Positions 26,323-35,614 of a stretch of DNA of 57,559 nucleotides are shown here, one piece after another. The notes beneath the pieces were generated by a model. It was not told the DNA's origin and made no database searches. It worked only from the letters and a program-made list of their open reading frames with translations. Source of the DNA: Verrucomicrobiota bacterium (lineage in GTDB: Bacteria > Verrucomicrobiota > Verrucomicrobiia > Verrucomicrobiales > DEV007); NCBI GenBank assembly GCA_963205275.1, contig CAUJIH010000075.1, forward strand, positions 1-57,559, written 5' to 3'. The stretch's first letter is position 1, and each line of letters opens with the position of its first letter. Position numbers and translations under genes: made by a program.

Positions 26323-26859
26323 TCAGAAGTGATTTTTCCACATCATCGACTCGACCGGAAGCTGTGTACGTTCATTATATTTCGCCGAGTCCTTCGAGCA
26401 ATAGGGTTGAAGGACGACGCCCTGAACGGTGAAATAAATGAGCTGGGCTACGGGCATTCCCTCGTAAACGCGGACGGGCTGTTTCACAGAAATTTCTAGC
26501 GTCCAGTGATTGCAGAATCCCACGTCGCCTTTGCCCGCAGTTGCGTGAATGTCGATGCCGAGTCGTCCCACGCTCGACTTGCCTTCGAGAAAGGGAACGG
26601 TCGCATGAGTCTCTGTGTATTCGATGGTAGAGCCGAGGTAGTTGATGCCGGGTTCGAGCACGAAGCCCTCCCGAGGGATCTCGAAGTGATCGATCTCGTT
26701 GTGCTCACGCGCGTCGAGCACTCGATTCCGGTAGGTGGCGAGATGCTTACTGAGGTGAACGTCGTAGCTGTTCGTGCCGAGACATTCTCGCTGGAATGGC
26801 TCGATCATGATTTCGCCGCGCTCCATCGCGGCCAGAATTTCTGCATCAGATAGGATCAT
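26323..26859 (-). CDS. dcd: dCTP deaminase
   Basis: A 178-residue enzyme of the dUTPase-like fold that deaminates dCTP to dUTP for thymidylate synthesis. The N-terminus MILSDAEILAAMERGEI and the block EGKSSVGRLGIDIHATAG with downstream HWTLEISVKQP (catalytic Glu) and PVAQLIYF are family marks. ATG 26859 is chosen because the extra codons up to 26868 would need a TTG start. A bifunctional dCTP deaminase/dUTPase cannot be excluded by eye. Confidence 0.92.
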   Translation of the reverse strand: MILSDAEILAAMERGEIMIEPFQRECLGTNSYDVHLSKHLATYRNRVLDAREHNEIDHFEIPREGFVLEPGINYLGSTIEYTETHATVPFLEGKSSVGRLGIDIHATAGKGDVGFCNHWTLEISVKQPVRVYEGMPVAQLIYFTVQGVVLQPYCSKDSAKYNERTQLPVESMMWKNHF

Positions 26860-27003
26860 TGTGAGCAACCCTTACGGAATCTATCGCGCTCGGGCAAGTG
26901 CGATCCTCGAAAAATGCAGAGCGATCTTTCCTAGACAAGATGCTGCGAGGAAGTGTCAAATTTCCTTGCAGGAACGAGGGGTGGACGGGAGGATAGGACC
27001 TTT

Positions 27004-27648
27004 ATGGAAGAATCGAATCCTCTCATCATCGCCATTGATGGCCCAGCGGCCTCAGGGAAGAGCACGGTGGCCCGTGGGGTGGCTCAGCGACTCGGGCTGG
27101 TTTTTGTCAGCTCAGGTGCGATGTATCGAGCTTTTACTTGGTGGGTTTTAGAAAATGGTGTGGATCCGTCGGATCGATCTGCGGTGCTGGATCTGCTGAA
27201 TCGCACGGAATTCGTCTGCGGGAAGGATGGACGCGAGGGAACCATCGACATCGGAGGAAAGCGAATGACGGACGCCGAGTTATCTGCCACAGCGGTGAAT
27301 GGATCCGTTTCGCGAATCGCGTCGATTCCGGAGGTTCGCGAGCGTCTAGTGGCCGAGCAACGACGCTACGGAGCGGACTCAGGGGTGGTGATGGAAGGGC
27401 GTGATATCGGATCTGTGGTATTTCCAGATACCCCAAACAAGTTTTATATCGACGCTGCGCCAGAGGTGCGTGCGGCACGTCGTCGAGCACAGGGGATCAT
27501 CGATTCCGTCTCTGAGCGAGATCGCATGGACTCCTCGCGCAGCACCTCGCCTCTATTGATCCCCGAAGGTGCGGTGCTTGTGGATAGTTCCCATCTGACG
27601 GCTGAAGAAGTGGTGTCTCGCGTGATTGATATGATCGTACAAGAATAG
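27004..27648 (+). CDS. cmk: Cytidylate kinase
   Basis: A 214-residue CMP/dCMP kinase. The P-loop is IDGPAASGKSTVARGVA. FVSSGAMYRAFT and VVMEGRDIGSVVFPD carry the nucleotide-binding residues. The chain ends in the regular family position. ATG 27004 has one of the few good ribosome sites in the window (GGGAGG at 26987-26992, 11 nt spacing). The frame is open upstream to 26953, but that part is not family-like. The stop abuts the TonB-receptor fragment on the other strand. Confidence 0.95.
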   Translation: MEESNPLIIAIDGPAASGKSTVARGVAQRLGLVFVSSGAMYRAFTWWVLENGVDPSDRSAVLDLLNRTEFVCGKDGREGTIDIGGKRMTDAELSATAVNGSVSRIASIPEVRERLVAEQRRYGADSGVVMEGRDIGSVVFPDTPNKFYIDAAPEVRAARRRAQGIIDSVSERDRMDSSRSTSPLLIPEGAVLVDSSHLTAEEVVSRVIDMIVQE

Positions 27649-27651
27649 TCA

Positions 27652-27870
27652 TCAGAACTCCAGTCCTAGTCGCACTCCGAACTCACGAGGAATCCCGACG
27701 GCACCGGTGCGGACTTCGGGATTCATGTTGGTATAGTATTTTCGGTCCATGAGATTGCTTCCGTAGAGAGCGAGCGTCCACTTGTCTCGGCGATATCCGA
27801 TCGCTCCGTTGAGTAGTGCGTAGGCGGACTGCTGGAAGTCGTCACGATTGAAGTCGTCAAATTGAAATAG
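27652..27870 (-). pseudogene. C-terminal fragment of a TonB-dependent receptor
   Basis: Read on the minus strand, this stretch encodes about 72 residues with no start: FDDFNRDDFQQSAYALLNG, then GYRRDKWTLALYGSNLMDRK and YYTN, ending GIPREFGVRLGLEF and a TGA stop at 27652-27654. This is the standard last strands of a TonB-dependent receptor barrel, including the terminal aromatic residue used by the BAM machinery. The other 600 or so residues are missing, and the frame runs into unrelated sequence (about 27871-27975) before the end of rsmE. It is therefore a relic of a deleted receptor gene. The 328 bp between cmk and rsmE hold nothing else I can identify. Confidence 0.75.
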
Positions 27871-27976
27871 CTCATGGAGCCTTTCTTTCGTAATTTTGAG
27901 CCATATTCGTACGGTTGAAAGGTCTTCCCAGAACGAATGACCTACGCCGCCTGATGAGTGGGGGAGTGAGGAGACT

Positions 27977-28726
27977 TCAGGATCTCAATTCATATACGAG
28001 CATACCCAGACTGTGGATCGCAGCCGTCTCACTGCGAAGCACCACGGGACCAAGTGAGATGGATTGGAATCCCATCTCCAGTGCTTTGTTGATTTCTTCC
28101 GGAGTAAAATCGCCCTCCGGGCCGATCATCACGACTGCGGAGGAAGGCGGCCCCATTTGCCCCTCTTGCCTTTCGGATAAGACTCTCTTCAATGGGCGTG
28201 CCTCCGGTGTGAGAGCGGCCACCAGTCGTAGATCGAAGGCACCCTGGTGGATGAAATTTGCCAGCTCGATTGGTGCTTCCACTCGGGGAAGCCAGTTCTG
28301 TCCGCATTGCTTACAGGCCTCGAGCGCTATACGCTGCCATTTCTGTCGCTTTTTTTCAGCATCGTCGCCTTCGACCTGAACTACTGTGTGCTCGCTCAAC
28401 AATGGGATGATTCGCGAAGCACCCAGCTCGGTCGCCTTCTGGATGATCCACTCCATATTTTTGCCCTTTAATACTGATTGAGCGAGGACGATTTCCACCT
28501 CATGAGGCGGGTCGGATCTCTCCGAACCCTTTTCAAGAGTGATTTCTGATCGAGTGGTGCTCTGAATTCTAGCCTCCGTTTCCCTCCCGGCTCCGTCGAA
28601 TATCACGACGCAGTCGCCGATTCGGCATCGCATGACGTGGAGGCAGTGGTGGGCTTCTTCGTCGCCGAGCAGCAAGAGATCGCCGCTCCACTGATCTGCT
28701 GAAAGAAAAAATCGATGTCTGGACAT
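27977..28726 (-). CDS. rsmE: 16S rRNA (uracil-1498-N3)-methyltransferase
   Basis: A 249-residue RsmE of the SPOUT (knotted) methyltransferase class that modifies U1498 of 16S rRNA. The N-terminal PUA-like part begins SRHRFFLSAD and includes DEEAHHCLHVMRCRIGD. The knot region has VVMIGPEGDFTPEEI and ISLGPVVLRSETAAI. ATG 28726 gives the usual length. Upstream in-frame codons to 28885 overlap mazG on the other strand and are not family-like. It is divergent from mazG with 50 bp between starts. Confidence 0.94.
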   Translation of the reverse strand: MSRHRFFLSADQWSGDLLLLGDEEAHHCLHVMRCRIGDCVVIFDGAGRETEARIQSTTRSEITLEKGSERSDPPHEVEIVLAQSVLKGKNMEWIIQKATELGASRIIPLLSEHTVVQVEGDDAEKKRQKWQRIALEACKQCGQNWLPRVEAPIELANFIHQGAFDLRLVAALTPEARPLKRVLSERQEGQMGPPSSAVVMIGPEGDFTPEEINKALEMGFQSISLGPVVLRSETAAIHSLGMLVYELRS

Positions 28727-28776
28727 GACGAAAGACGGGAGTAGGTAACTCCTGTGATTCTTCTTGTCCACTCCCC

Positions 28777-29616
28777 ATGCCAGCAGAAATTCCTTCCAAT
28801 ACACTGTCACCTCTTGATCGATTGCGTCGTGTCGTCCACATCCTCCGTGCCCCCGGTGGCTGTCCCTGGGATGCTGCACAGACACATGAGAGTCTGATAC
28901 GTCATCTGCTGGAGGAAGCCTACGAGGCGGCTCAGGCGATTCGCAGCGGAGATCGAGAGGAAATCGTGGATGAACTCGGTGATGTCCTGCTCCAGCCCGT
29001 TCTTCATGCGGAAATTGCTTCAGAATCGGGACGATTCGACTTGGATGAGATTGCTCGCCATCTTTGTGAAAAGCTGATCCGTCGACATCCTCACGTCTTT
29101 GGCGATGTTCAAGCAGAGACTCCTGAGGCTGTTCTGGTCCAATGGGAAGCGGTGAAGGCCCAAGAGCGTAGAACCGATTCGTCCCTATTGGAGAATCAGG
29201 GCTCGCCTTCCACGCTCGGCAAGATCAAGCACGATGGCCCGGCCTTGATCGTCGCTTCTAAGATTCAGCGAAAGGCTGCCGACGTTGGATTCGACTGGCC
29301 GGAGATTCCTCCGGTGATTGAAAAGGTGCGAGAAGAACTGACAGAGGTGGAGCGGGCGATTGAGTCAGATCGATCTGAGGAAATCGCGATGGAAATCGGC
29401 GATTTGCTCTTCGCTGTTGTCAATCTAGCACGAAAGGCGGGATGCGAGGCAGAACTGCTGCTTGATTCGGCCAATCGAAAATTCGTACGTAGATTCGGAC
29501 TTGTAGAAGAGGAACTGAAGAGCCAGGGGAAAGCTGTCGCAAATGCGAGTCTTCAGGAGATGGATCGGGCCTGGGATCGAGTGAAGTTACGTGAAAAATC
29601 AACTCGATCGGGCTAA
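28777..29616 (+). CDS. mazG: Nucleoside triphosphate pyrophosphohydrolase
   Basis: A 279-residue two-domain MazG. The first domain carries GGCPWDAAQTHESL, LLEEAYEAAQAI and the metal motif DELGDVLLQPVLHA. The second repeats the pattern with KVREELTEVERAI and AMEIGDLLFAVVNLAR. The enzyme hydrolyses (d)NTPs to monophosphates and pyrophosphate and lowers non-canonical nucleotides. Length is a little above the E. coli protein (263). There is no mazE or mazF nearby, so it is the housekeeping form. Confidence 0.94.
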   Translation: MPAEIPSNTLSPLDRLRRVVHILRAPGGCPWDAAQTHESLIRHLLEEAYEAAQAIRSGDREEIVDELGDVLLQPVLHAEIASESGRFDLDEIARHLCEKLIRRHPHVFGDVQAETPEAVLVQWEAVKAQERRTDSSLLENQGSPSTLGKIKHDGPALIVASKIQRKAADVGFDWPEIPPVIEKVREELTEVERAIESDRSEEIAMEIGDLLFAVVNLARKAGCEAELLLDSANRKFVRRFGLVEEELKSQGKAVANASLQEMDRAWDRVKLREKSTRSG

Positions 29617-29731
29617 TACGCTTCTTTTTTCTGTCTTGTCTATGAAAATATGGTTATCATATCACTCGGCGCGGCATTTTCCGCGTGACAAGGCATTGAA
29701 CCAGACCAAAGCTACTGGCCCTCTCGCACGG

Positions 29732-30205
29732 ATGAAATCGGGACTGTTGAAATTTTTCTTTTTAGGCATTTTTTGCCTTATCTCTAGTTGTGCCACGCCC
29801 TCTTCAGGGCCTGTCAGGATCACGAAGGTCAATCCTTATCACCTGAATTCAGCGAGGCTTTATCAGACGGATGACGAAATGATCCGATTCGAGCAACGCC
29901 ATTATCTATACGGGGCGGTCGATGGACAGGATATTAAAGACCGATACGGGAACTATTTCACCATCTTCTGGGCTACGAAAACGAAACAGCCTGTGACTGT
30001 GAGGCTCGAGTACAGACAGGGATCGACGGCTTCGCAGATTCATGCGCTAGAAGTCGTCGTGAACAAGCCAAAGAGCCGGAATGAGACGAAGTTTCAGATC
30101 ACTGGCGACGATTATAAGAAGAATGGCAAGGTGACTCAATGGAAAGCCTCGATTGTCGATCAGGGCACGGTCGTCGCTGAGTATAAATCCTACCTCTGGC
30201 AGTAA
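29732..30205 (+). CDS. Small lipoprotein of unknown function
   Basis: A 157-residue predicted lipoprotein. The N-terminus SGLLKFFFLGIFCLISSCAT has a lipobox (LISSC), so the mature protein should begin at the lipid-modified Cys. The rest has strand-rich sequence (YFTIFWATKTKQPVTVRLEY, VTQWKASIVDQGTVVAEYK) resembling an immunoglobulin-like domain. I recognise no named family. ATG 29732 places the lipobox correctly. In-frame starts at 29591 and 29642 would add 30-47 residues before it. Confidence 0.7.
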   Translation: MKSGLLKFFFLGIFCLISSCATPSSGPVRITKVNPYHLNSARLYQTDDEMIRFEQRHYLYGAVDGQDIKDRYGNYFTIFWATKTKQPVTVRLEYRQGSTASQIHALEVVVNKPKSRNETKFQITGDDYKKNGKVTQWKASIVDQGTVVAEYKSYLWQ

Positions 30206-30224
30206 TTCCTATTTCTTTGGCGAC

Positions 30225-30353
30225 ATGAATTCCGAATTGGATCATTTTTCTCATGATTTCACCCATGAGGGATTGCCGTCCGATACTTCTCGGAAAGTGT
30301 GTTACATCAATCAAATTGGCACGACATCGGGCGAACCCCTTCTTCTCTCGTGA
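30225..30353 (+). CDS. Possible 42-residue leader ORF of the STAS gene
   Basis: ATG 30225 opens a 42-codon frame whose stop overlaps the likely GTG start of the STAS gene by 4 nt (GTGA at 30350-30353). The product (MNSELDHFSHDF and onward) has no recognised family. The arrangement would couple translation of the two. It fills most of the gap between the lipoprotein and STAS genes, but there is no ribosome site and chance is a fair alternative. Confidence 0.3.
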   Translation: MNSELDHFSHDFTHEGLPSDTSRKVCYINQIGTTSGEPLLLS

Positions 30354-30886
30354 ATACAGCAGAGTCCATACGCGTCGGTTGCCTCGGATCGGTCGTCTGG
30401 ACTCGGATCGAAGGTGCGGCTAATCATGAGAACGCAGCATGCATCAAAGCGTTCCTCGTAGATCGGTTTGATCGCGGATGGCGGAAGTTCGTGGTCGATC
30501 TCAGAGATTGTCGTGGTATTGATTCCACCTTCATCGGGATGCTCTATCGCTTGGCCGTCAAGGTTGCCTCCAGCGATCCTCTGGGAATCGTGGATGTGAT
30601 CAATCCTGGTGAACGTAACGCGAAATCGATTCAGAAGCTCGGATTGGATGACTATATCCACCTGGATCTGAGGGGGGAGCGATGGCAGTCGGAACGCGCT
30701 CTGGTCGAGGAAAATCTCACGAAAGCCTCCTGCGAGAAGCCTGTGAACCAGATTGAACATGCGGAATTCGTTCTACAGGCTCACGAAGCACTGATTGCGG
30801 CGAATGAGGAAAACCAAAATCGCTTCTGCGACGTAGTAGAATATTTGCGACGGGAGTTGGCGGAGGCCAGGGAGAAGAATTCCTGA
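30350..30886 (+). CDS. STAS-domain protein (anti-sigma factor antagonist type)
   Basis: A 178-residue cytoplasmic protein. The STAS fold is seen in KFVVDLRDCRGIDSTFIGML, where Ser in DST matches the phosphorylated Ser of SpoIIAA/RsbV proteins. It continues with NPGERNAKSIQKLGLDDYI. A helical extension of about 60 residues ends the chain. In partner switching such proteins are dephosphorylated by a SpoIIE-type phosphatase and then bind an anti-sigma kinase. The next gene encodes exactly such a phosphatase, 20 bp away. The start could be GTG 30350 or GTG 30299. No RsbW-like kinase is encoded nearby. Confidence 0.82.
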   Translation: MNTAESIRVGCLGSVVWTRIEGAANHENAACIKAFLVDRFDRGWRKFVVDLRDCRGIDSTFIGMLYRLAVKVASSDPLGIVDVINPGERNAKSIQKLGLDDYIHLDLRGERWQSERALVEENLTKASCEKPVNQIEHAEFVLQAHEALIAANEENQNRFCDVVEYLRRELAEAREKNS

Positions 30887-30906
30887 ATTCTAGCCGCATC
30901 CACGGC

Positions 30907-32346
30907 ATGCAGCATCTTCTCTATCTGATTCTTCTAGCGCTCGCCATCACGGTGGGCGTATGGGCGTGGCTGAAGCAGCGAAGGACTGCCACGGTATTTT
31001 CTCAGGAACTCGATGCGATTGAAGTAGAAGAGCGACGCCTGTTCGGATTCCTGCACGGCTTGGCTGAGAAGTTGCAGGAAGACCTTACTCGGGCGAATCT
31101 GCATCGCTACATCGTGGATGGAGTCGCTGAAGTGGTGGGAGCTAAAGCGGGGATCCTCTATCTCCTCGATCCGACTACGGATCGACTCGTCCCCGTATAT
31201 CAGTCGCCGGAGACCGCCGCAGTGTTGCCTTTTCCGCTCGGAATCGTCCCCACCCCGGAGGCAAGTGTGGAGAGTCAGTATCATAGCTATGTCCGACTGA
31301 CTTATCTCCACCCCGGCGAGGGGTTCATTGGACATGTATACACCGATGGATGCTGTGTGCAGGTAGATGATGCCGCATCTCATCCGGATTTTGCTGGCGA
31401 AGGCGATCTCAGCTTTCAGACTTCGACTCGCATTTTGGCAGCTCCACTGTTTCATGCTCGCAAGCCCATCGGAGTGCTGGCGGTGACTCGTCAGGGCACT
31501 CCGACGTTCAATCAAAGCGAGAGAGAGATGTTCGATAGTCTAATCAGTCAGAGCGCATTTGCACTCGCCAGCGCAGCGATTCACACAGAGGTGATGGAGA
31601 AGCGTCGCTATGAGCGAGAACTGAAGCAGGCGAGCGAGATTCAGCGTATTCTCCTGCCGCGCTCTGCCCCCGCATTGGCGGATTACGAATTAGCTGCCGA
31701 CTATCTGCCCGCCCGGCACGTGAGCGGGGATTACTATGACTACGTCCCTGTCGACGATACGCACGTTGGTGTCGCGATCGGTGACGTGTGCGGAAAAGGC
31801 ATCGCGGCTTCTCTCATCATGGCCATGTGTCGAGCCAATCTCCGTAGCCGCGCTCCAGAGATCCTGTCTCCGGCCTCTGTGCTGCATTCTGTCAATCACT
31901 CGATCTTTCCCGATATCCGTGAAGACATGTTCGTGAGCCTACTCTACCTCATTCTGGAGAGGGGGAGCAGTGAGATCATATTCGCTCGGGCTGGTCATGA
32001 GCCACCGCTGCTTTACAAAGCCGCGACTGGAGAGACGGAGGTCGTGGAGAGCCCTGGTCTGGCAGCGGGAGTGGATGAAGGGCCCGTTTTTCAGCGATCA
32101 GTGCGTGATTGTCGTCTACGCTTGGAAGCAGGGGACACTCTCCTTCTATACACCGACGGAGTCGTCGAGCGTGAGAATAAAGAGGGTGATGAATATGGGA
32201 TCGAACGTTTGCGCCAGATTCTGTCCACTCTCTGTCAGCGACCTGCCAAAGAAGTGATCGATGCGATCACTGCCGATTTATCCGAATTTTCCGAAGGAAA
32301 AGAACAGGGAGACGACATCACCTTGATTGCGATCACAAAACGGTGA
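30907..32346 (+). CDS. Membrane-anchored GAF-SpoIIE (PP2C-type) serine phosphatase
   Basis: A 479-residue phosphatase. One N-terminal membrane helix (about 2-22) is followed by a short coiled segment, a GAF sensor domain (about 55-225, including GAKAGILYLLDP) and a SpoIIE/PP2C domain (about 245-478). The metal-binding acidic motifs are present in HVSGDYYDYV, AIGDVCGKGIAASL, LLLYTDGVVE and the terminal GDDITLIAI. It should dephosphorylate a Ser-phosphorylated STAS protein, most simply the one encoded 20 bp upstream, when the GAF domain senses its ligand (unknown). The arrangement is a partner-switching input module. Confidence 0.92.
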   Translation: MQHLLYLILLALAITVGVWAWLKQRRTATVFSQELDAIEVEERRLFGFLHGLAEKLQEDLTRANLHRYIVDGVAEVVGAKAGILYLLDPTTDRLVPVYQSPETAAVLPFPLGIVPTPEASVESQYHSYVRLTYLHPGEGFIGHVYTDGCCVQVDDAASHPDFAGEGDLSFQTSTRILAAPLFHARKPIGVLAVTRQGTPTFNQSEREMFDSLISQSAFALASAAIHTEVMEKRRYERELKQASEIQRILLPRSAPALADYELAADYLPARHVSGDYYDYVPVDDTHVGVAIGDVCGKGIAASLIMAMCRANLRSRAPEILSPASVLHSVNHSIFPDIREDMFVSLLYLILERGSSEIIFARAGHEPPLLYKAATGETEVVESPGLAAGVDEGPVFQRSVRDCRLRLEAGDTLLLYTDGVVERENKEGDEYGIERLRQILSTLCQRPAKEVIDAITADLSEFSEGKEQGDDITLIAITKR

Positions 32347-32416
32347 ATAGTGCCGGTCCTCATCATAACAACGACCGGAATCGTAGCCGGTGTATTAGAC
32401 ACGATCAGAATAAGGA

Positions 32417-33022
32417 ATGACAAATCCCGAAGAAAACTCGGAAGAATATGCGTCGGAAGGAGAGTTTCTGCCGGAAGAGGCAGCGGAACTCGACGGTCCT
32501 GACGCGACGGACACCGCGTCGTCCCCTCGGGACGACGAGAGCAATCTCGAAGCTGCGGCGATACCAGATCCATTGGAAGAAATTGAGAAGTGGAAAAACC
32601 TCGCCGCTCGTTCGCAAGCGGAACTCGATAACTATCGGAAGCGCATCGTTCGGGAGAAGACTGAGACGATTCAGTATGCGAATCGAGGACTTCTAGAGCA
32701 GCTCTTGCCCATCATCGACAATTTCGAGATGGGAATAAAAGCCGCCGAATCCTCTGGTGAAGCGGGAGCGATCATCGTCCAAGGCATGGCGATGGTGCGC
32801 AAGCAGTTTGCGGATTTTCTTAGCGATCAAGGTGTGGAGATTATTCCCTCTGATCGGATTCCGTTTGATCCTCATCTTCACGAAGCGGTTCGCTATGAGG
32901 CGAATGACGCAGTTCCTGAAGGGCAGGTCATCTATACGATCCGGAATGGCTATCGCCTGCGAGATCGCGTTCTGCGTGCAGCGAATGTAGTCGTCTCCTC
33001 CGGAGCTTCTGCCGAGAGCTGA
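32417..33022 (+). CDS. grpE: GrpE nucleotide exchange factor for DnaK
   Basis: A 201-residue GrpE. A charged, disordered N-terminal part (about 1-55) leads into the long dimer helix ([19 protein letters not shown]) and the beta-wing domain ([32 protein letters not shown]). It releases ADP from DnaK. dnaJ starts 8 bp after its stop. dnaK is not in the window, so the chaperone set is split. No CIRCE element is visible upstream. Confidence 0.95.
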   Translation: MTNPEENSEEYASEGEFLPEEAAELDGPDATDTASSPRDDESNLEAAAIPDPLEEIEKWKNLAARSQAELDNYRKRIVREKTETIQYANRGLLEQLLPIIDNFEMGIKAAESSGEAGAIIVQGMAMVRKQFADFLSDQGVEIIPSDRIPFDPHLHEAVRYEANDAVPEGQVIYTIRNGYRLRDRVLRAANVVVSSGASAES

Positions 33023-33030
33023 GTGACATC

Positions 33031-34164
33031 ATGGAGAAGCGCGACTATTACGAGGTGCTCGAAATCTCCCGTGATGCGAGCGGGAATGAGATTAAAAAGT
33101 CCTACCGGCGTCTCGCCATGCAGTATCATCCGGACAAAAATCCGGATGATCCGAAGGCGGAAGAGAAGTTCAAGGAGGTCGGTGAGGCATACGAAATTCT
33201 CTCTGATGACGAGAAGCGTGCTGCGTACGACCGACTTGGACACAGAGCTTTCGCCCAAGGCATGGGTGGCGGAGGGCAACACGTCGATCCTTTCGATATC
33301 TTCCGCGAAGTGTTCAGTGGCGGTGGGGGTATCTTTGATAGTTTCTTTGGTGGTGGAGCGAGAGGAGGCGAGCAGAGGAGGCGTGGAGCCGATCTGCGGT
33401 ATGATCTCGAGATCGATCTCGAAGAAGCTGCTGCCGGCGTGGAGAAAACGATCAAGATCAAGCGGGAAGTCACCTGCACCGTCTGCAATGGTAGCGGAGC
33501 AGACGGAGGGCGTGCCGATGTTCGCAAATGTCCCACTTGCGGCGGCGTCGGACAAGTCATCACGAGTCGAGGCTTTTTCCAGGTACAGCAGCATTGTCCC
33601 GCCTGTCATGGGGCAGGAGAGACGATCTCTAATCCCTGCAAAACCTGCTCCGGAAGCGGATGCATGGAAGGCAGTAGTCAGATTAATCTGAAAATCCCTG
33701 CCGGGATTATGGATGGAGCACGCCTTCGCTCGACGGGACACGGCGATGCCGGGCAGCGTGGTGCGAAGGGAGGCGATCTCTACGTCGTCATCCACATTCG
33801 ACAGCATCCGGTCTTTGAACGGGATGACTGCGATCTCTACTGTGAAGTCCCGATGCCCTTTACTTTGGCCGCGCTCGGTGGAGAGCTGGATGTCCCGACG
33901 CTGAATGGAAAAGCTTCTGTTAAAATTCCTTCAGGAACTCAAGCGGATACCATCTTCCGCCTGCGAGACAAGGGACTCCCAAATCTGCAAACCGGGCGAA
34001 AAGGTGATCTTCATGTGAAGACGCAGATAGAGGTTCCGGTGAAGTTAACGAAAGATCAGGAGCGACTTCTCAGAGAATTCGCCGAAACGGTCACTCAGAA
34101 GAATCATCCAGTCCGCGAGAGTTTTTTCCAGAAGGCGAAGCGATTCTTTACCGGAGAGAATTGA
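33031..34164 (+). CDS. dnaJ: Chaperone DnaJ
   Basis: A 377-residue type I J-protein. The J domain includes [10 protein letters not shown] with the HPD motif that stimulates DnaK. A Gly/Phe-rich linker follows ([13 protein letters not shown]). Four zinc-binding repeats are complete: [24 protein letters not shown] and CKTCSGSG. The substrate-binding C-terminal domains follow. Length is standard. It is certainly co-transcribed with grpE. Confidence 0.97.
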   Translation: MEKRDYYEVLEISRDASGNEIKKSYRRLAMQYHPDKNPDDPKAEEKFKEVGEAYEILSDDEKRAAYDRLGHRAFAQGMGGGGQHVDPFDIFREVFSGGGGIFDSFFGGGARGGEQRRRGADLRYDLEIDLEEAAAGVEKTIKIKREVTCTVCNGSGADGGRADVRKCPTCGGVGQVITSRGFFQVQQHCPACHGAGETISNPCKTCSGSGCMEGSSQINLKIPAGIMDGARLRSTGHGDAGQRGAKGGDLYVVIHIRQHPVFERDDCDLYCEVPMPFTLAALGGELDVPTLNGKASVKIPSGTQADTIFRLRDKGLPNLQTGRKGDLHVKTQIEVPVKLTKDQERLLREFAETVTQKNHPVRESFFQKAKRFFTGEN

Positions 34165-34273
34165 GTTCTTCGGAGGTGATCGTTTTATTCTCCTCTTCGT
34201 TTCAGGATGACTGCGCGATTCAGGAGAACTGAGAGATTGACCTCTCCCAGCACTTCTCTCACAATCTGCGGTG

Positions 34274-35359
34274 ATGAGATCTCTATCTTTCCTCTTTCTT
34301 CTCTCGGCGTTAATCATTTCTGTCTCTTCGGCCTCTGATTGGACGATTGAATCCATTGCAGGCACGGGGAAGCAGGGTTCCGGTGGCGACGGTGGCCCCG
34401 CGCTGAAGGCGGAACTGGACAATCCCTTCGGGGTCACTCGCGGACCAGACGGAGCACTCTATTTTTGTGAGTACACTGGGCAGAAAATCCGGCGAATCGG
34501 GAAGGATGGAACGCTCACCACCATCGCGGGTACGGGGAAAACCGGCTACACTGGTGACGGAGGCCCTGCGACAGAAGGCACCTTCAATAAGCCACACGAG
34601 ATTCGTTTCGATAAAGCGGGCGATCTTTTCATCGTCGATATGGGCAACAATGCCGTGCGCAAGATCGACAGAAAGACTGGTATCCTTTCCACCATGGCGG
34701 GAACCGGTCAGCCTGGCTATTCCGGGGACGGTGGACTCGCGATAGAGGCACAGCTCAAGGAACCCCACAGTATACAGTTCGGGCCTGACGGGATGCTTTA
34801 CATTTGCGATATCGGGAATCATGTGATTCGACGGGTCGATCTGTCTACTGGCCAGATTTCAACTTTTGCCGGAACGGGAAAGGCGGGGCCAACTCCTGAC
34901 GGAGCACCGATTGTCGGAACACCATTGAAAGGGCCGCGCTCCATCGACTTTGATCAACAGGGGAATCTGTGGTTGGCGACGCGAGAGGGGAATCAGGTAT
35001 TTCGCCTCGATCTCGCAGCAGGCATCATTCACCACGTCGCTGGCACGGGAGAAAAAGGCTTTTCGGGCAATGGTGGGCCTGCGAAAGACGCCACTCTGAG
35101 CGGTCCCAAGGGAATCGCCGTCGATGCCGATGGGAACGTCTGGCTCGCGGATACCGAGAGTCACTCGATCCGGAGAATTAATGCGCAGACCGGAAATCTG
35201 GAACTCATCGCAGGAACAGGAGAGCGTGGCGACGGGCCTGTCGGAGATCCTCTGCACTGTGGGATGGCCCGCCCTCACGGAATCTACGTTGATGCCGATG
35301 GCGGAATCTATATCGGGGATAGTGAGGCGCACCGCGTTCGCGTGCTCAGAAGGAAGTAA
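34274..35359 (+). CDS. Secreted NHL-repeat beta-propeller protein
   Basis: A 361-residue exported protein. After a signal peptide (SLSFLFLLSALIISVSS) come about six NHL repeats with a regular pattern: IAGTGKQGSGGDGGPA, then P-x-G, then ADGxLY, then IRRI. A six-blade propeller is likely. The glycine-rich GxGGPA loops are typical of PVC and acidobacterial NHL proteins. No catalytic domain is attached, so binding or a structural role is the safest guess. ATG 34274 is preferred to GTG 34271. Confidence 0.85.
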   Translation: MRSLSFLFLLSALIISVSSASDWTIESIAGTGKQGSGGDGGPALKAELDNPFGVTRGPDGALYFCEYTGQKIRRIGKDGTLTTIAGTGKTGYTGDGGPATEGTFNKPHEIRFDKAGDLFIVDMGNNAVRKIDRKTGILSTMAGTGQPGYSGDGGLAIEAQLKEPHSIQFGPDGMLYICDIGNHVIRRVDLSTGQISTFAGTGKAGPTPDGAPIVGTPLKGPRSIDFDQQGNLWLATREGNQVFRLDLAAGIIHHVAGTGEKGFSGNGGPAKDATLSGPKGIAVDADGNVWLADTESHSIRRINAQTGNLELIAGTGERGDGPVGDPLHCGMARPHGIYVDADGGIYIGDSEAHRVRVLRRK

Positions 35360-35546
35360 GCCTTGATCCTTCGAGAATGACGGTGATTCACGGCTCGGAG
35401 GTATCTGACATTGAGATTACTGGATGACTTTCTCGACGCGATCTCTCTTCACAAGATAGGAAAGGCTAACGAGGAATCCTAGCGATTGCGACTGCACTCG
35501 AAGGAAATTTGAGAGTTCTCGAACAGAACAGGAATTAGAGACTGGT

Positions 35547-35584
35547 GCTCATAAGTTGGTTCTTATGAGTTGGTTCTTATGAGC
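35547..35584 (-). terminator. Hairpin with alternative stems between convergent genes
   Basis: GCTCATAAG at 35547-35555 can pair with CTTATGAG at 35562-35569 (loop of 6) or with CTTATGAGC at 35576-35584 (loop of 20), because GTTGGTTCTTATGAG is present twice in tandem. It lies between the NHL gene and the 1014-residue gene, just past the latter's stop, so it may end transcription from one or both sides. No long T-run is present. Confidence 0.4.
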
Positions 35585-35614
35585 AGAGTTCCTCGACGAC
35601 GAGATTCCCCGACT

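Noticed and set aside
27915..28379. 154-codon plus-strand frame
   Set aside because: Antisense to the conserved part of rsmE and to the receptor relic; no recognisable protein.
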